A DNA stretch of 64,000 bases from Sphagnum magellanicum (Eukaryota > Streptophyta > Sphagnopsida > Sphagnales > Sphagnaceae): NCBI GenBank assembly GCA_021904315.1, contig CM038912.1, positions 17,943,061 through 18,007,060 on the forward strand. The letters are read 5' to 3'. The notes under the pieces are model-generated. The model did not search any database and was not told the origin of the DNA. It worked only from the letters and a program-made list of their open reading frames with translations. Positions 11,511-24,455 of the stretch are shown here, one piece after another (position 1 is the first letter of the stretch; each line of letters starts with the position of its first letter). Both the position numbers and the translations under genes were made by a program.

Positions 11511-14496
11511 GAGGGGTTCAAGTTTTGTTTGAACACCAAAAGAATAAAGCCCTCCCCTTAGATCCGACTTGCCTTGAGTGTTTAAATGATCGTTCATGAG
11601 TTGTTCTACCTTAGTCACATTCAAAACCTTTTGAATGTATCCTAGTGTACAGCTCTTCTCTACCCTATTTTCTACCAATTTCCATTCCAAATTTACAACC
11701 AATTTACAATCCACTAAAATGGACCAATATCCCTCGACTAGAAGCTTGTTATGAATCAATTGTGGATGAACGAGTTACCCTTTTGTTTTAGCTTGACCTA
11801 TCCTTTACCTATCATCTATAAGCCCTAAAGGTAGGTAGTTAGGATAATAGGTGGCACTTAGATAAAGAGATGCATGTTCATGGTTTGCACATAGATAAAG
11901 GCTAGTGCATTGTTTGTAACTAGCTGGTGGAAACCAATGTTTGTTTGAGATGATGTTTTTTGATACCTGAAGGTAGTAATATCAAATTACAATAAAACCC
12001 TTTATAATCACACCCATTTTAGTCACATTCTTGCTTGTGTTACACATTTTTTTGGTAACTATCTGTTTTAGTAAGAAACATCATTCTTTTGATTCATTAT
12101 CACATTCGTTAATAACACAAAAACATTTGCAAAGCTTTCTTAATAAATATGATTATAATGGAAAAAATCTAAGGTAAATATTAAAAGTTTTGTAAATTAT
12201 AGTGCCCTTTGACATTGTTAATATTATTTTGTGCTCAAATTGTGCAAACTAACAACAATGAATCCAATTGAAATAAAAGGAAAGAGACAACAACTTTCTA
12301 TTGTAAACAAGCAAAAGATATGTGAACTTGCCAAGAAAACAAAAAATTTAATTTAAAAAAATCTATTTGACAAAATACACAAGGAGTTCAAACTCAATGT
12401 AGATTGTCACAATAAAATTAACATAAATCACAACCTTCTTCAAGTTTAATAATGCATAGTAGAACTTAAAATAAGCCATGTAAGAAATTTAAACAATTGT
12501 TGGCACCTTTATTCTAACTAGAAGGGTTATTTTGCAAGGTTTTTTACGTATACTCACAAACTTGTAAAGGTTTGTATGGAATGTGACTACACATGTTTGA
12601 AACACAATTCATTAATGTCACAAAAAAAAATGGTCACCAAAGGCATGAATCTAAAAGGGGTTTATTGTACTTTGATGTTAGGTAGGGTTTTTGATTATTA
12701 AAGATCTTAATTGTTGGTATCAATATGGTATTGATAGGTGATTTATGTGAATTTGCAAATGGAATATCAACAACAATATGCTAATATTGACATTGGCCAA
12801 ATATGAACTTGCATTCCCCTATTGGCTTTTTGAATTTGCAATGTCTTTGTGTATATTTTTTCTCTCAAATGTAACAACTTGTCATTGATTATAATTATAA
12901 ATAACTTGCAATTAAACATGAAACATTACAAGAAAATGGTCAAATTTGGAATACATGAAAAAGAAATATGTTGCCCATGCTAAAGGAAATGTTCATTAAT
13001 GGTGTAGACATGTTAATATGTACCAACATAGTTGAAATCATTATTTCATATTTTTAAATGGTAATTTAATGACATGTTAAATTTTTTAATTTATTCATAT
13101 AATAATAATAATCATGATATATCATGGGAACATGTGATTAAATTCAAATCAATCTGATGAATAAAAAAATTCAAATATTTAAAAAATTATAACAAATGTT
13201 CTATGTAATTTTTAAATTAAAAAATATTAATTAAAATTTCTTGAAAAGATTTGGAATTTTTTATTTTTGAAAATTTTTACAAAATTTATATAAAATTAAA
13301 ATATTCTAAAAATAAACACAAATTAAGCAATCACTTAAGGGTGCCTCTAGTTCATTATCCTTGTTTGGGCCCTCACCCATGCTAAACATTCATTACAATG
13401 TGACTTAAAGGCATGTCTTATGAAATGTAGGACATCTTTAAGGTTTTATTTTTTGTGCCTTTTTGCATGGGATGTGATCGTCACCTTTTGGTTGTTTGTT
13501 CTTGAAAAGTTCCAACAATCGCAACTAGTAGGAAAAAAAACATTACTTGTTGGATCTTTTAATATACTTGGTTTGTTGTTGAGTCTAGTGTGTTGGCTAA
13601 CGAGATTTGTGTGGAAGTGTTGTGTGAAGTAATTGTGATGGAGGATTGCAATAAGGAGCTTGGAAGAGGATTTAAATGGGGGAGCTCTAGGCAAATCTTC
13701 AAAAAAGTTAAGTTCATTTTGTGAAGTTTTTATGTGTGTGATTTTGTTTCTACACAAAGACATTGTATCCAAGAACTCTTATCCATGGCATAGGGACAAT
13801 AGACTCCAACTATAAAATAAAATGTAAGAGTTATGTTTTTGTTTTCTTTGACTCAAAATCGAAGAAATTGGAAAGAATAACAAAGTCTAGTGTTCATTGT
13901 CTAACATGTCCATGTCTAAGGATTTTGGGTTGGATCATGAAGAAAGGGAAACTGTGGTGCTTTGGGTGAGAAGGATTTTCATCATCAAGGGAACAAGGCT
14001 TTGATATGTCAAGTTTTTGAATTATTGAATCATGAGATGTTATTTGTTGAATGGACAAGAATGATGAACAAGGAGAGTCTGATCTGAATTCTCCAATCAA
14101 GTGTCATCAAGGTTCATTAAAAGTGGTGTTTGTTCTTAGGATATAGTTATGTTGTGGTTGTGATAGTGTGGTGCTGATCAGTAAAAACCATGTTTCAAAG
14201 ATCATGTGAATAAAAATTACTCAGCAGTCCGTGTGGTTTGTTTCTGGAAGTTGCATAACACTATTGTTAGCGGCAGTTAACATACACCCCCCATTTTTGG
14301 TTACAAGAAGTTTACTAATTCTTGTTGAGAGCCATGTGAAAAAAGGTATGTTATGACAAAAGAAATGTGAACCTTAACCCTTAGCTTTGAAGGGCCTGGC
14401 GCAAATATGGTGCTGGGGCACATGGATATCTGAAGTTTCTGTAAAATCAAAATACCCTGTAAGTAGGGCAGCTGATACCTGAACATATGCCCCTAA
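11511..14496. other. AT-rich intergenic, no gene supported
   Basis: Mostly A+T-rich sequence, with long runs of AATTT/AAATT words between 12900 and 13320. Near 12924 the string ATTACAAGAAAAT differs by one base from the CACTACAAGAAA ends of CACTA elements, but no partner with a matching target duplication was found. No supported coding sequence. Confidence 0.5.
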
Positions 14497-15191
14497 GAGC
14501 ATCTCCACCGGTGCTCAGTATGTAACTCTGGATAATAAAATTAAATGTCTAAGTATAGCTGTTTTTTTGGGCAACTCCACCAATAAAAGGGTAACTGCAT
14601 ATACGTGGGAACTACAAATAGCATATCACCTAGACCAATCATTATGATCGACCAACTAGAAATACTGAGCCGCAGTCTGATCCAATTTATTACACTTTTT
14701 TTGGAGGTGCACAATTGTGTTGCGCCTTTTACCATCCAAGGCAAGCTGCACGAATTTGGTGCAGAAAAACCAATTTCATGAGCTAAACCAGCACATTTTA
14801 ACTTTTTCACAATAAATTTTACTGTCTGGAGTCACATACTGAGCACCGGTGGAGATGCGAGCATCTCCAGCAGTGCTCTGTTCCTGACCTTGCACATATA
14901 TTTTTCACATCCAAGTTTAGTTGTTTATTTTGTTGCAACTTGCAACCCCACGCCTCAAACTGAAATTGGGACAGCAAAAAGGTCGGGGACTACTATAGCA
15001 AACCACCTGGACGGGCCAATCAGAAACACTGACCAGCAGTCAGATCACATTTACTACACTCTCTTCTGCACACGGTTACTATGGAATTATACTGAACCAA
15101 AACCATTTTCCTGAGCCAGACCGGCATATGTGGACATTTTCTCATCTAAGTTTAGTGTGGAGGATAATACTGAGCACCGCTGGAGATGCTC
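14497..15191. mobile_element. Tandem pair of Harbinger-type (Tourist-like) MITEs
   Basis: Unit 1 (14497-14858) begins GAGCATCTCCACCGGTGCTC and ends with its inverse, GAGCACCGGTGGAGATGC. Unit 2 (14859-15191) begins GAGCATCTCCAGCAGTGCTC and ends GAGCACCGCTGGAGATGCTC. The interiors are homologous, for example GGGAACTAC vs GGGGACTAC, ACCAATCA vs GCCAATCAGAAACACTGA, and TTATTACACT vs TTTACTACACT. The pair is flanked by TAA at 14494-14496 and 15192-15194, a 3-bp TWA target duplication typical of PIF/Harbinger elements. Unit 1 has lost the last two bases of its right terminus at the junction. Confidence 0.85.
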
Positions 15192-15194
15192 TAA

Positions 15195-16015
15195 CAGACC
15201 AACAACAGGTAATTTCCCCCTACTAGACCTACATTGGTAAAACCAGAAACTCGACTGAGCACTCTGGTCAGCAGAGAATTTGAACACTTATGAAAAGTGT
15301 TTTCTGTCCAACTACCATCCATCGCTCAAGGCGTACTTATGGCTGTTGGTTGGCTCCCACAGGAGTCCTCCGATCCACAAGGCTATTGGGTGACAACTTA
15401 AAGCTATAACCTAGCCCACTAATGTGCTAGATTGCTGAGCCTGAACATTCTGGCAATCATGCAAACTTTTAAGGAATGATATACATGACTTGCACATCCC
15501 CCTCATTGTGAGACTGCTTCTTGTAACTGTGGCATCAATGACAACAGGATAAAAAACTCTACAAAACCCTGCAATTAGGTTTCTTTTTAAGCTGACAGGT
15601 ACGAGAGCTCTTTAAACCTTTACAGAAAGTGGACTACGGTTTATGAATTTCGAAAGAGCCAGAACTACTAAATTCATGTTTGAGCGGATCTCAAGTAACC
15701 CCCTTTAGTAGCTTTCAATAATAGAGTTGCTCCATAATTGTATAGTTGAACTTGATTAGGTTCCATTTAAGTCAAAAAGACAAACGGCATATGGAATTCA
15801 TCGGTAGGACAAATAAAAGATGAGTTATCTAAAACAAGTCCAAATATAAAGTACCGGTCCCAAAAGATTGTTTCCAAGTTCCACCCTCTTAGAGGAACCT
15901 TGGCGTCAGTGGCTTTTCAGAGAGTCCAGGCCGCCACTATCTTGCGTCTGGCAGTTGTGGCAGCAGGAGAGGCCTCCTATAGGCTTGGTGTAATTCCAGG
16001 TTTTTGGCCCATCGC
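15195..16015. other. Intergenic, no gene supported
   Basis: No coding sequence or recognisable element was seen. Open frames here are shorter than 70 codons and show no domain. Confidence 0.5.
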
Positions 16016-16237
16016 CTTGCATGACTTGCTTCATGCCTCCTCGATGGGTTTAGGTCCTAGGTTTTGTGTTTTCTCCTATTAGGGCTCCCCATTGTGCATT
16101 CTGCACTTTTGGGTGTGGTCTATTGTTTTGCATGACTTGCTTCATGCTACCTCAATGGGTTTAGGTCCTAGGTTTTGTGTTTTCTCCTATTAGGGCTCCC
16201 CATTGTGCATTCTGCACTTTTGGGTGTGATCTTTTGT
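16016..16237. repeat. Two near-identical tandem copies, 111 bp unit
   Basis: The word CATGACTTGCTTCATGC recurs at 16020 and 16131. It is followed in both copies by ATGGGTTTAGGTCCTAGG, TTTTGTGTTTTCTCCTATTA and CATTCTGCACTTTTGGGTG. Very few differences separate the copies, so the duplication is recent compared with the surrounding relics. Confidence 0.9.
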
Positions 16238-16799
16238 TTGGACTTTGATCCTTTCTTTTTTCTTCTCTTGTTCCCTTGCCAGGTGTTTTTTCTTTATTTA
16301 TTTATTTATTTGACTCATGAGGTTCATGGATCATAAACCCTCCTTCTAGCCGTCCTAGGCCTCACATTTAGGGAATGGCCCTGCGCTTGGATTTTGCCTA
16401 CACATAATTGTTGGCCTCTTTTTAGTCTTATTTATTGCAAGGCACAATGGTCAAGTCTTCTTAGGACTACCTGAACTAACCATGGTTCAAAATCCATATG
16501 CCCATTGTGCAAATCTTGAAAGATGTAGAACTTGCGATCCAGGTGTTGTCATCATCCTCTGAGTCCAAATCAAGCCAAATCAAGATGTGTGCCAGACCTC
16601 CCTCCACAATCAACACTTGACCTGGTAAGGATAAAGGGTCCTTAAACAAGTATTCATGGGGGAGGACAAATTGCACAATGCACAAAACCACACAACAATC
16701 TATAAAATAAGCTCTGGGTAAAGCTCATAGGGCCAGTGATCTTTTTTTGGGGGGGAATTTTTCTCATTCTGTGAAAAACGTTTTGACAAAGGATTTAGT

Positions 16800-17320
16800 G
16801 ACCTTCCCATTTGATGAGGTCAGACAAGTGGCGATCAAGTAGGTGGGTTGGTGACTGGCATCAGAGTGATCAATTGAGGGTCTCATTACGCTTCCCAAAA
16901 GGACGAGATCTCCTCCGCCCGGCCCCCCAAATATTCCGTGAAATAGGAGGGGATCGGCGAGAGGCACATTCTTCGGAGTTGACAGAAAGAACATCAAAGC
17001 GTTTTCATGACAGCCGGAAGTTTCTCCTCGCCGCCAACATGCTCATGAATGTCTTCTTCCCCAATCCCAATTTTTTGTCGGCGTAAAGGCACGAACTTCA
17101 GACCCGTCACGTAACTCTTGACAGCTGACGATGGTCTCGGGATCTGCCTCGTCCCCTTCAAAATTGTTGCATGTTTCTATTTTACAAGGATGCAAGGTGA
17201 GTTTCCCACTTTTTGGAGGTTCTCTCTCGCTCTCCCTCGCTCCCGTGCATCTGATAATTGGGGGCGTTTTAGTTGTCACTAAGCAAGCTTCCAGCGACAG
17301 CACAAGGGTTGCAAGCTTAT
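16800..17320 (+). other. GC-rich island with a possible first exon
   Basis: This segment is clearly richer in G+C and CpG than its AT-rich surroundings. A frame starting at the ATG at 17131 reads MVSGSASSPSKLLHVSILQG and then CK before a consensus AAG/GTGAGT donor at 17196/17197. I cannot find downstream exons or name a family. Alternatives are a gene-fragment relic, a promoter remnant or a captured fragment in a transposon. The opposite strand also has an 86-codon open frame (17303-17043) without a known domain. Confidence 0.3.
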
Positions 17321-17644
17321 AATTAGCTTAATCTAGACCAGTTGCAAACTTATTATAGGACAGAAGTGTTTCAAGAGTGCCGGAGCTTCCCCTTCTTGCT
17401 CCTACCTATAGTGTTCTGTTTTCCAATTTTGTGATGTAGTTGAAGTGACAATCCTCTATAAGACCAATTAACAGATTTGGCTATAAATATATATAAGTAA
17501 AAAAGTATAAGCATCCTTTCCATTTTTGGTTACCCAATTGAACTTGATGTTTGATCAGCGCTTTTCTTTTAATTTTTTTTCAAATTTTGAAATCCAAAAA
17601 ACACTTACATTTCGCCATTTTGAAAAATAATCACAGCCTACCAA

Positions 17645-17678
<34 letters not shown>

Positions 17679-20365
17679 GAAGTAGGTAGTAGCTACCTGT
17701 CCCCCATGGAATTAATTGTGGCATACTAGACAATAGTTTATTAATTTACTGCTCTCCACATTAGTATGGTAAGCAAAAAAAATACACAGTAGGAAGCATA
17801 CCAATGAATAGTTTGGTGCACTGCTCTTCGCATAAGAGTAAACCCTGTCCACAGTAAGTACAAGGCATGTCGAAGCAAATGTAAACACACGAGAGAAAAA
17901 TCGAAACAAATCAAAACAGTAGCAATGAAGTACAAAACTTAATGCTAAAAGGGCTATCGATAGCAAATTAATACACAGTAGCATCCATGTTAATTATCAA
18001 CAGTTTACTAAGCATCAACTCAGTATTAGTCTTTTAAATAGCAGAAATACACAGCAGCTTGCATGCTGATTTTCAACAGTTTAGTAAACTGCTCTTGGTT
18101 TATTATAAATATAGAAAAAATATTAATTAACAGCTTAACAAGACAGAAAGTTCAAATCGAAGATGCAGAAGCAATTAAATACCCCTTAACGAGCTCTGTT
18201 CAAGCGTCCCTATGACGGCCTTTGTGGCTTTGTGCAAGGTTTGATTGATGTTTTGAAAAAGATAAACTAAATCCTAGTGTTGGTCTGGTATAATATAGGT
18301 CAACCCCTGGTATTAGTAATGGTGTGAAAAAAAAAAGTGTATGCGTTTCTCAGTGTGAATAAAGGCAAAATGAGCATCTGCAGGATGCAAATGACCTAAT
18401 GAATGAAGGGTTGCATGGATTTGAACTGATAGAAAGTGCCAAAATAATGGACACTTGGTCATCACCAGGCTTTGAGTGCACTTCTATCTTTCTAATGTGT
18501 ATTTTTTATTTTCTTGTGTTGTTTGTTGTTTGCAAGTGATGAGCTTTGTTTTGTATTCTTCATGGATTGAGTGGCGTTCAACGTTGATCAATGTGGAGTG
18601 TTGTGTTGTATTTGGATAGGAGGCATAATTGAAGATGATGGATGGCAAATATAAGGCGAAACTTTTAATTTGGAGAAGCGAAGTTTTCTAGTAGCTAAAA
18701 CTTTGAATTTGGAGAAGGAAAGAAGGTTGTGTATGTGTGCTTGAGTTTTTGAGTCTAGAAAATGCAATTTGTCAATAGTTGTGGTGGGGGATGAATGCCC
18801 TTACTATTGTTTGAGCCTTTTGATAGGGGATTATGTTTCTTTTTCGCTACGTATTAACCTTTCTTCAAGGTTAAACATTTTAAATGGACAATGTAGGGAC
18901 CAAATGGGGAAAAAAATGAATGTCTGAGGGGTTTCAAAAGCAATTTACACGGTAATTAGGTTTGTGGGAGTGAGTATTGTCATTTGTTTCAGGATGTAAT
19001 AAGTTCTAGTGTTCATGGGAAGGAGTACCCACAAATGTGGGAGTTTTGAAAAAGGAATAATAGGAGATTAAACAACGTTAGGTTTATCACATCTTTATCA
19101 AAGAGGCATTGGGATTCTTGTTTTCCTTTTTCTCTACTTTCCTTGAAGTTATATGTGGTATTGGGGGGGGGGGGGTTTCATTCTAAAAGATAGTTGATGG
19201 TGGAATTTCCATGATAGACTAGTTGGGCTCAAGAGTGAAGCTAGAGATATTTAATTCCTCTTGGTCCATCACTCAATTAGGGTAGATTAAAGGTTATTGT
19301 TTTGACAACATTATTTTATAGTTTTGTATTAATGCATAGATTCTCCAAATTGCATTTTTTCACTGTTTTTTTTAGCAATAGAAGCAACATTAGGTAGCCT
19401 TTTCTTTTAAGTGACAATGGTACTAAATACCATATTAACCTAATATCAAATATTCAAATATACCTCTTGATACCATTATACATTAGTGGTTTTTTTTTCA
19501 AAATCCCAAGGTCTATTGGATGGCTACAACAAATATGATAGGGAGGTACAGGTGGCAACTTGGAAATGCAAATGGTATGTGGCACCAATGAGGATGGATT
19601 TTATGGAGATACTTTGTAGATACTTATGCATTAAGGTGGTTGAATATGAACGACAATGCAAAAAAAATTGATAATGTCAATTGGCAAAACCAATTTTTCA
19701 TTGTTAGTTTATGTGGCAATCCAATATTTTGAAACGTTTGTAATTTGGCAAACATTTTAGATTTTTAAAAATCAAATGGTGATATGGTTAACTTGGAAAT
19801 AGGACCTCAACAATAAAACCCAAAATGAAAAAAAATATCAAGACGTAACTTTAAAGAAAACAAATAAACAAAACCAAGGAGACAAAACCATAAAAGTATG
19901 ATGGATTAGGGGGGGGTGGGGGGTGAACCTCAATCCTTTTGGATCTTGTCCATTGCAACCCAATTCAGTCCTACACAAGCCACATACATTAAAACCAAAC
20001 CTACATGCCCACATTAATATGTAGAACAATACAAAATGTAGTCCAAATTGCAAAACAAAAATGGACTAAACCCAAATTTAGCAACAACCTAAAAACATAG
20101 CCAAAATATGGAACTTTGATTAAATAATTCTAAGAAGGAAAATAAAAGTGGGAAGGAAAACAAAACTTTAGATTTTTTTAAGGTTATGAATGTTGCCAAA
20201 AATTGGCATACATCAAACACCAAGCTAAGGTGTCCCAACTGCCAATAAACTATAGCAACTTCATGCGACTACAAATTGTTGCTACAATGGAAGATATAAA
20301 AAACTAGAAAAACAATCATCGCAAACTACATATTGCAACTACCAAAATCTAACAATCAACTACAT
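17321..20365. other. Intergenic with simple repeats
   Basis: A compound microsatellite (CT)n(CA)n lies at 17646-17676 and a run of 13 G at 19163-19175. No coding sequence is supported; the longest frames are under 95 codons and composition-driven. Confidence 0.5.
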
Positions 20366-22670
20366 ACTTTACCTTGTTATCTACCCAATCCTTGGTGGCA
20401 TCCCCAAAAGGAAATGTATCCAAAGTGTAATGGTCTTGCGCAAACATCCTCACAACCAAATTGAAGTGTGTTGTTAACCACTTATGTAACTTTGATTTCA
20501 TGAAGGATAAGGTGAAAAACAACATTCATCTTCTACATTCCCTAAAACCAGAATCGCTACAACCTCCACCAATGTTGAATACTTTGAAAATAGGTGATGC
20601 AATAGGCTACTAAATGTAATTTTGGACCAAGCCCAATGGTAGGGTTGCATGGCAATGGGGGTTCCAACACAGCAACATGGTTGTTCTTCATAATAATTTT
20701 GAAAAAAAAAGCTGAAACATCAAACCTCCCCTCATAAAAAAGAGTAGGGATTTTCACCTATTCACTTTTTGTGCTAATGACTTTTCAAAGAAAAATTCAA
20801 CCTTCAATAAAACCAAATTCTTTCAGAACATTTCGTCAACATGAGGATTTGACCAATATTGAAGATAGATGATGCATGTTGCATTCATCAAATCATGATT
20901 TGGGAATTGTCGTTCAAATTTAACAATTAAAGACACGATAACATGGGAACGTGCAACCTTCACTGCCTCAAAACCCATTGTCAAGTCATCTCGTGTAACT
21001 TGGGTGATGATTCTAATAAATGGACACTTCTTGTACAACTGATAATGTTTACCCATAAAAAAAAATATGACATATTGAATGTTTGTTGCAAGATCAGTCC
21101 ACCAACCAATCAAAAGCTGGTCATTACTACATTCATGCAAATCCAAGAAAAGCTTGAACCCCTTCTTGGCATATTTTTTTTCTAGAGCAACATGTACATG
21201 TTGTAAAGTTCAACACAACACGTCTTCACAAATGTAACAAAGTCACACAAAACTATCCTTCAATTGTGCAAACTTTATGAGCACATACACTACCTTTAAC
21301 AAAGGCATAATACATGTTAAGCCCATGACCACCTTAACGTCACAAAGGTACCCCAAATTTGTTTGAACAACCACCATGACATTCATATCATTAGTCATCT
21401 TCACCACCAAAAATTTGTACTCAACAAGAATTCACTTCATAGGGAACATCGAAATCCACCTAATTTTTACATTCCACAATAGTTTCATGCCTTTGGTTTC
21501 CAACAACTTGGCAAGAACACATTGTTCAAGATGCCGCTTTGGGGAAAAGGAAAAATAAATATACATATTTTGCAAAAAACCTTATAGCTTAAAACCAAGG
21601 CAAAGTAGAAAGAGTTTGCATCATTAAATTAGTGCAATGTGCCATCTAGTGCACTGCAATAAAAAAGGTGTCACTTTAGACTTCAATTGAGCAGCAACAC
21701 CCATGTGGTCAGTAATAAACACCAAAACACCATTTGAACCAAAACAAACCACCTTGTTGGCAATTTGCTCAACTATCAACCCCCCATATTCCTCCAAAGA
21801 CCTCAAGTTCAATAAGGTCAAATTATTCGAAAAACCTCCACCAAGCACCCTCTCAGATTTAACAATGATGACACCTTCCTAATGCCTAAACATAAACATG
21901 CACACTACACCACGACTAGTTGTCAATTGTGGTAACTTTGTCTTAATTAATGGCAATATACTTGGTTGTTTACATTGCAACTTTAATGTGTTTGATGACA
22001 ATTTGGTGCATGGTTTCAACCATTTACCAACTAATGGAGTTAGACCAATGCTTACAGGGTGTGTTTTTCACCTGAAAAAACTCAAAATAATTCCTTCATT
22101 TTTTCAAAATCTGTGAAAAGTCAACCAAGCTTCAAGATCCGAAAAATAACAACAAATTGAGTGAACTTGCACTTATTGTCTATAGTAACTCCCCTAACAC
22201 ACACCATCTTAACAACAATGTTTGGACCCCCTACTAACCCACAACCATTTGTTTTTAGCATGTTTGCTGTCTATTGACATGAAATACTGCCCCACAACAC
22301 ATCCAGGACATGGAACTTTGCACTTTTGCCTTCCTACATGTTTTTTGCAAATTGTCTAATTTTAGCACCAACAATTTTTCTTGACCCTCGATTTCACTAC
22401 ACACCTTGCATCGAACCATTGTCAATTTCCCATCACACCCAACTACAACCTCTGCCTACGGCAATTTTGGAGCCCACATTTCTTGGAAAACATGATTCAA
22501 TTCCCACTCCCTTTTTTTACGCTTCCTCTTTGGATTTTCTAGGATTGGCTCTGAAGAAAAAATACTAACATTAATAGAAGGTTCGACAAGATTAGAAGAT
22601 GTTGTAGGTGAAAATGGACTAGATACATTATGGGACTTCTTAGATGACAAAATTATGTTTGCTAGCATTA
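20366..22670 (-). pseudogene. hAT transposase relic, nearly full length
   Basis: Read on the minus strand the order is N to C. There is a basic NLS-like KRKRKK (about 22530), then a zinc-finger-like CKVCSEIEG with KLLVLKLDNLQK (about 22400-22340) and GCVVGQYFM. Then KLG, stop, LFTDFEKMKELF (about 22120), CKHWSNSIS, and DKVTTIDN, stop, SW, SVHVYV (about 21890). Then NKVVCFGSNG and QLKSKVTPFLLQC (21780-21640), NLMMQTLSTLPW, KRHLEQCVLAKLLETKG and WNVKIRWISM (about 21545-21450), LIKFAQLKDSFV, and NDQLLIGWWTDL (about 21110). It ends with the hAT dimerisation-type tail FMKSKLHKWLTTHFNLVVRM, then FAQDHYTLDTFPFGDA and WVDNKV (20500-20366). Many stops and several frameshifts interrupt it, so it cannot produce transposase. 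Confidence 0.88.
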
Positions 22671-24171
22671 GACCTAAGGCACTAAAAAAAAAAACTTATA
22701 CTTAAAACCCTCAAGTGGATGTAAAGGGCTCATGGTGAAAGAGCTCGAAATGTCTAAAAAATTAAAAACACAAAAAAGAAGTTGACAAATATTACAAGAA
22801 CCTTTAAGGTTCTTTACCCGAAAAAATGTCATAAACCTAAAGCTCGACTTACTAAACCCCAAACTCAACCTCACAAAGATGCAAATTTGAACAACAATGC
22901 AAAAAATCAAGAGAAGAAAAAAAGAATCTAATGAATGCAAAGTTCATAAGAGTAGGTAAAGATTTATCTACAAAGATGGAGTTCATTACAATCTTCACAA
23001 ACTTTAATGATATAACATACTTTTTGAGCTCCATCACTTGTGCTTATGCAATGGCTTGGGTTTGTACTTTAATAAAATTAAACCAAGCCTCTTAAGCTGC
23101 TCAATGTTGGTTAAGAAAATTGAAACCCTGCAATAAACCTTGAAAAGCGCTTATTCTTTTCAAATGCACTTGCTATTGATGCCATTACCCCTAAACCATA
23201 TTTCAATTTTGTATAATTATTACTGACCTACAAAATGATGGATTGGCGAACTCCAAGTTCATCAACACATAGAGGATGTCATACAAATTAATGGAAGGTT
23301 AAAGAATGGCAATGATTTGGGGTCATGGAGTAGTGGGGAGGATGGTTACAAAGTTCAAGAAATTGGAGAAGGGGAGGTGATAAAACAAGATTTCAAGTGG
23401 CCAGCTGCCAACATGGAAAAGAAGGAAATGAAAGTGAGACGATCTTTGATAGCACAACTTCACCTCGTCTATGATGTTGTCCATTAGGGCAATCGAGATG
23501 GCTAGCCCTAGATTTGATAGTTTGAAATGTGGCGAATCGATGGGAGATAAATCTTTGGATTTAACAAAAGGATGTAGAATGGTCTTCGTAGAACTCACCA
23601 CTTGACGAAATTTCGCCAAGAAAAAACACTGTTATACACCCCGCCATACCAAATTCTAATTTTTTTGATGAATACCATGTTAGTCTGGTATCAGAATTTT
23701 TTTTTAATATATCATGTATTCATGTTCCTTTTTTCCCTTGTATCAATCCTTCATCCTCTATTGGTATGAATTATTATGTAAGTGTAAATATTATAGTTTA
23801 TTTGACCTATAGGTACTTAAATATATTTGCAACATATTGAAAGATTTGGTGGCTTTCTCATAGTGTGTGCTTTTTTCTTTGCTGCAAGTAGGTAACCAGG
23901 CCGGTCACCGAACACTTGGTGTTTCAGACATCTGTGACTTGGTGTTTCAGAGATCTGTGAATTTCTGGAGAGTGCACTTTTAAAGTTCATCCTCAAGGAG
24001 GAATTGTAGCCCTACTACTTGCGCACCCACAGAAAGTTGAATCTTTGAAAACAATGAAAAGATGAGTCAGTTGTGAGCCTCCAAAATAGGGGAGGGGGTT
24101 AAATGATGAAAACGAAAACCCACCGAACACTTGGAAGACTATTACCGAACACCGAGAAACGTCGTTGAAAG
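22671..24171. other. Flank of hAT relic, no gene supported
   Basis: This should include the 5' part of the hAT element, but no terminal inverted repeat was identified. A two-copy 23-bp tandem (ACTTGGTGTTTCAGA..., 23914 and 23937) is present. TGGTATCAGA at about 23691 resembles a tRNA-Met primer-binding site without any other retroelement feature. Confidence 0.45.
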
Positions 24172-24455
24172 TAGCTCTATTGCCTTTATGGTTCAAAGAT
24201 GATTTGTAGATCATAAGGTTGCGCTCTTATAGCAGTTTAAATCACTTAAATTGAACAAGAAATGAGAAAGTTATGAGCATTGAAAGTAAGAGGCGTAGAA
24301 GAGAAGAAAAACGCGATTTATAACTTTGAAAAACTTATTTTTCTTCTTGCTCTTCTATAATTACTCCTTTGTCTCTGCGGTTCAAAGACGAATTGGAGAG
24401 CTCAAGTTAGCGCTCTCATAACGTTTTAAATCACTCAAAATTAAGAAGAGACGAG
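24172..24455 (-). repeat. Dispersed repeat family B, inverted tandem copies
   Basis: Two diverged blocks (24172-24275 and 24352-24455) share TTATGGTTCAAAGATGA/CTGCGGTTCAAAGACGA, GCGCTCTTATA/GCGCTCTCATA and TTTAAATCACT. Their reverse complement matches the block at 11235-11350. Non-coding. Confidence 0.6.

Noticed and set aside
19163..19175. G homopolymer as G-quadruplex regulatory site
   Set aside because: A single uninterrupted run in a gene-free region; nothing ties it to a promoter and it may be a sequencing-prone tract.
23688..23700. TGGTATCAGA as primer-binding site of an LTR element
   Set aside because: Ten bases match but continue into a T run; no LTR pair or gag/pol relic was found around it.
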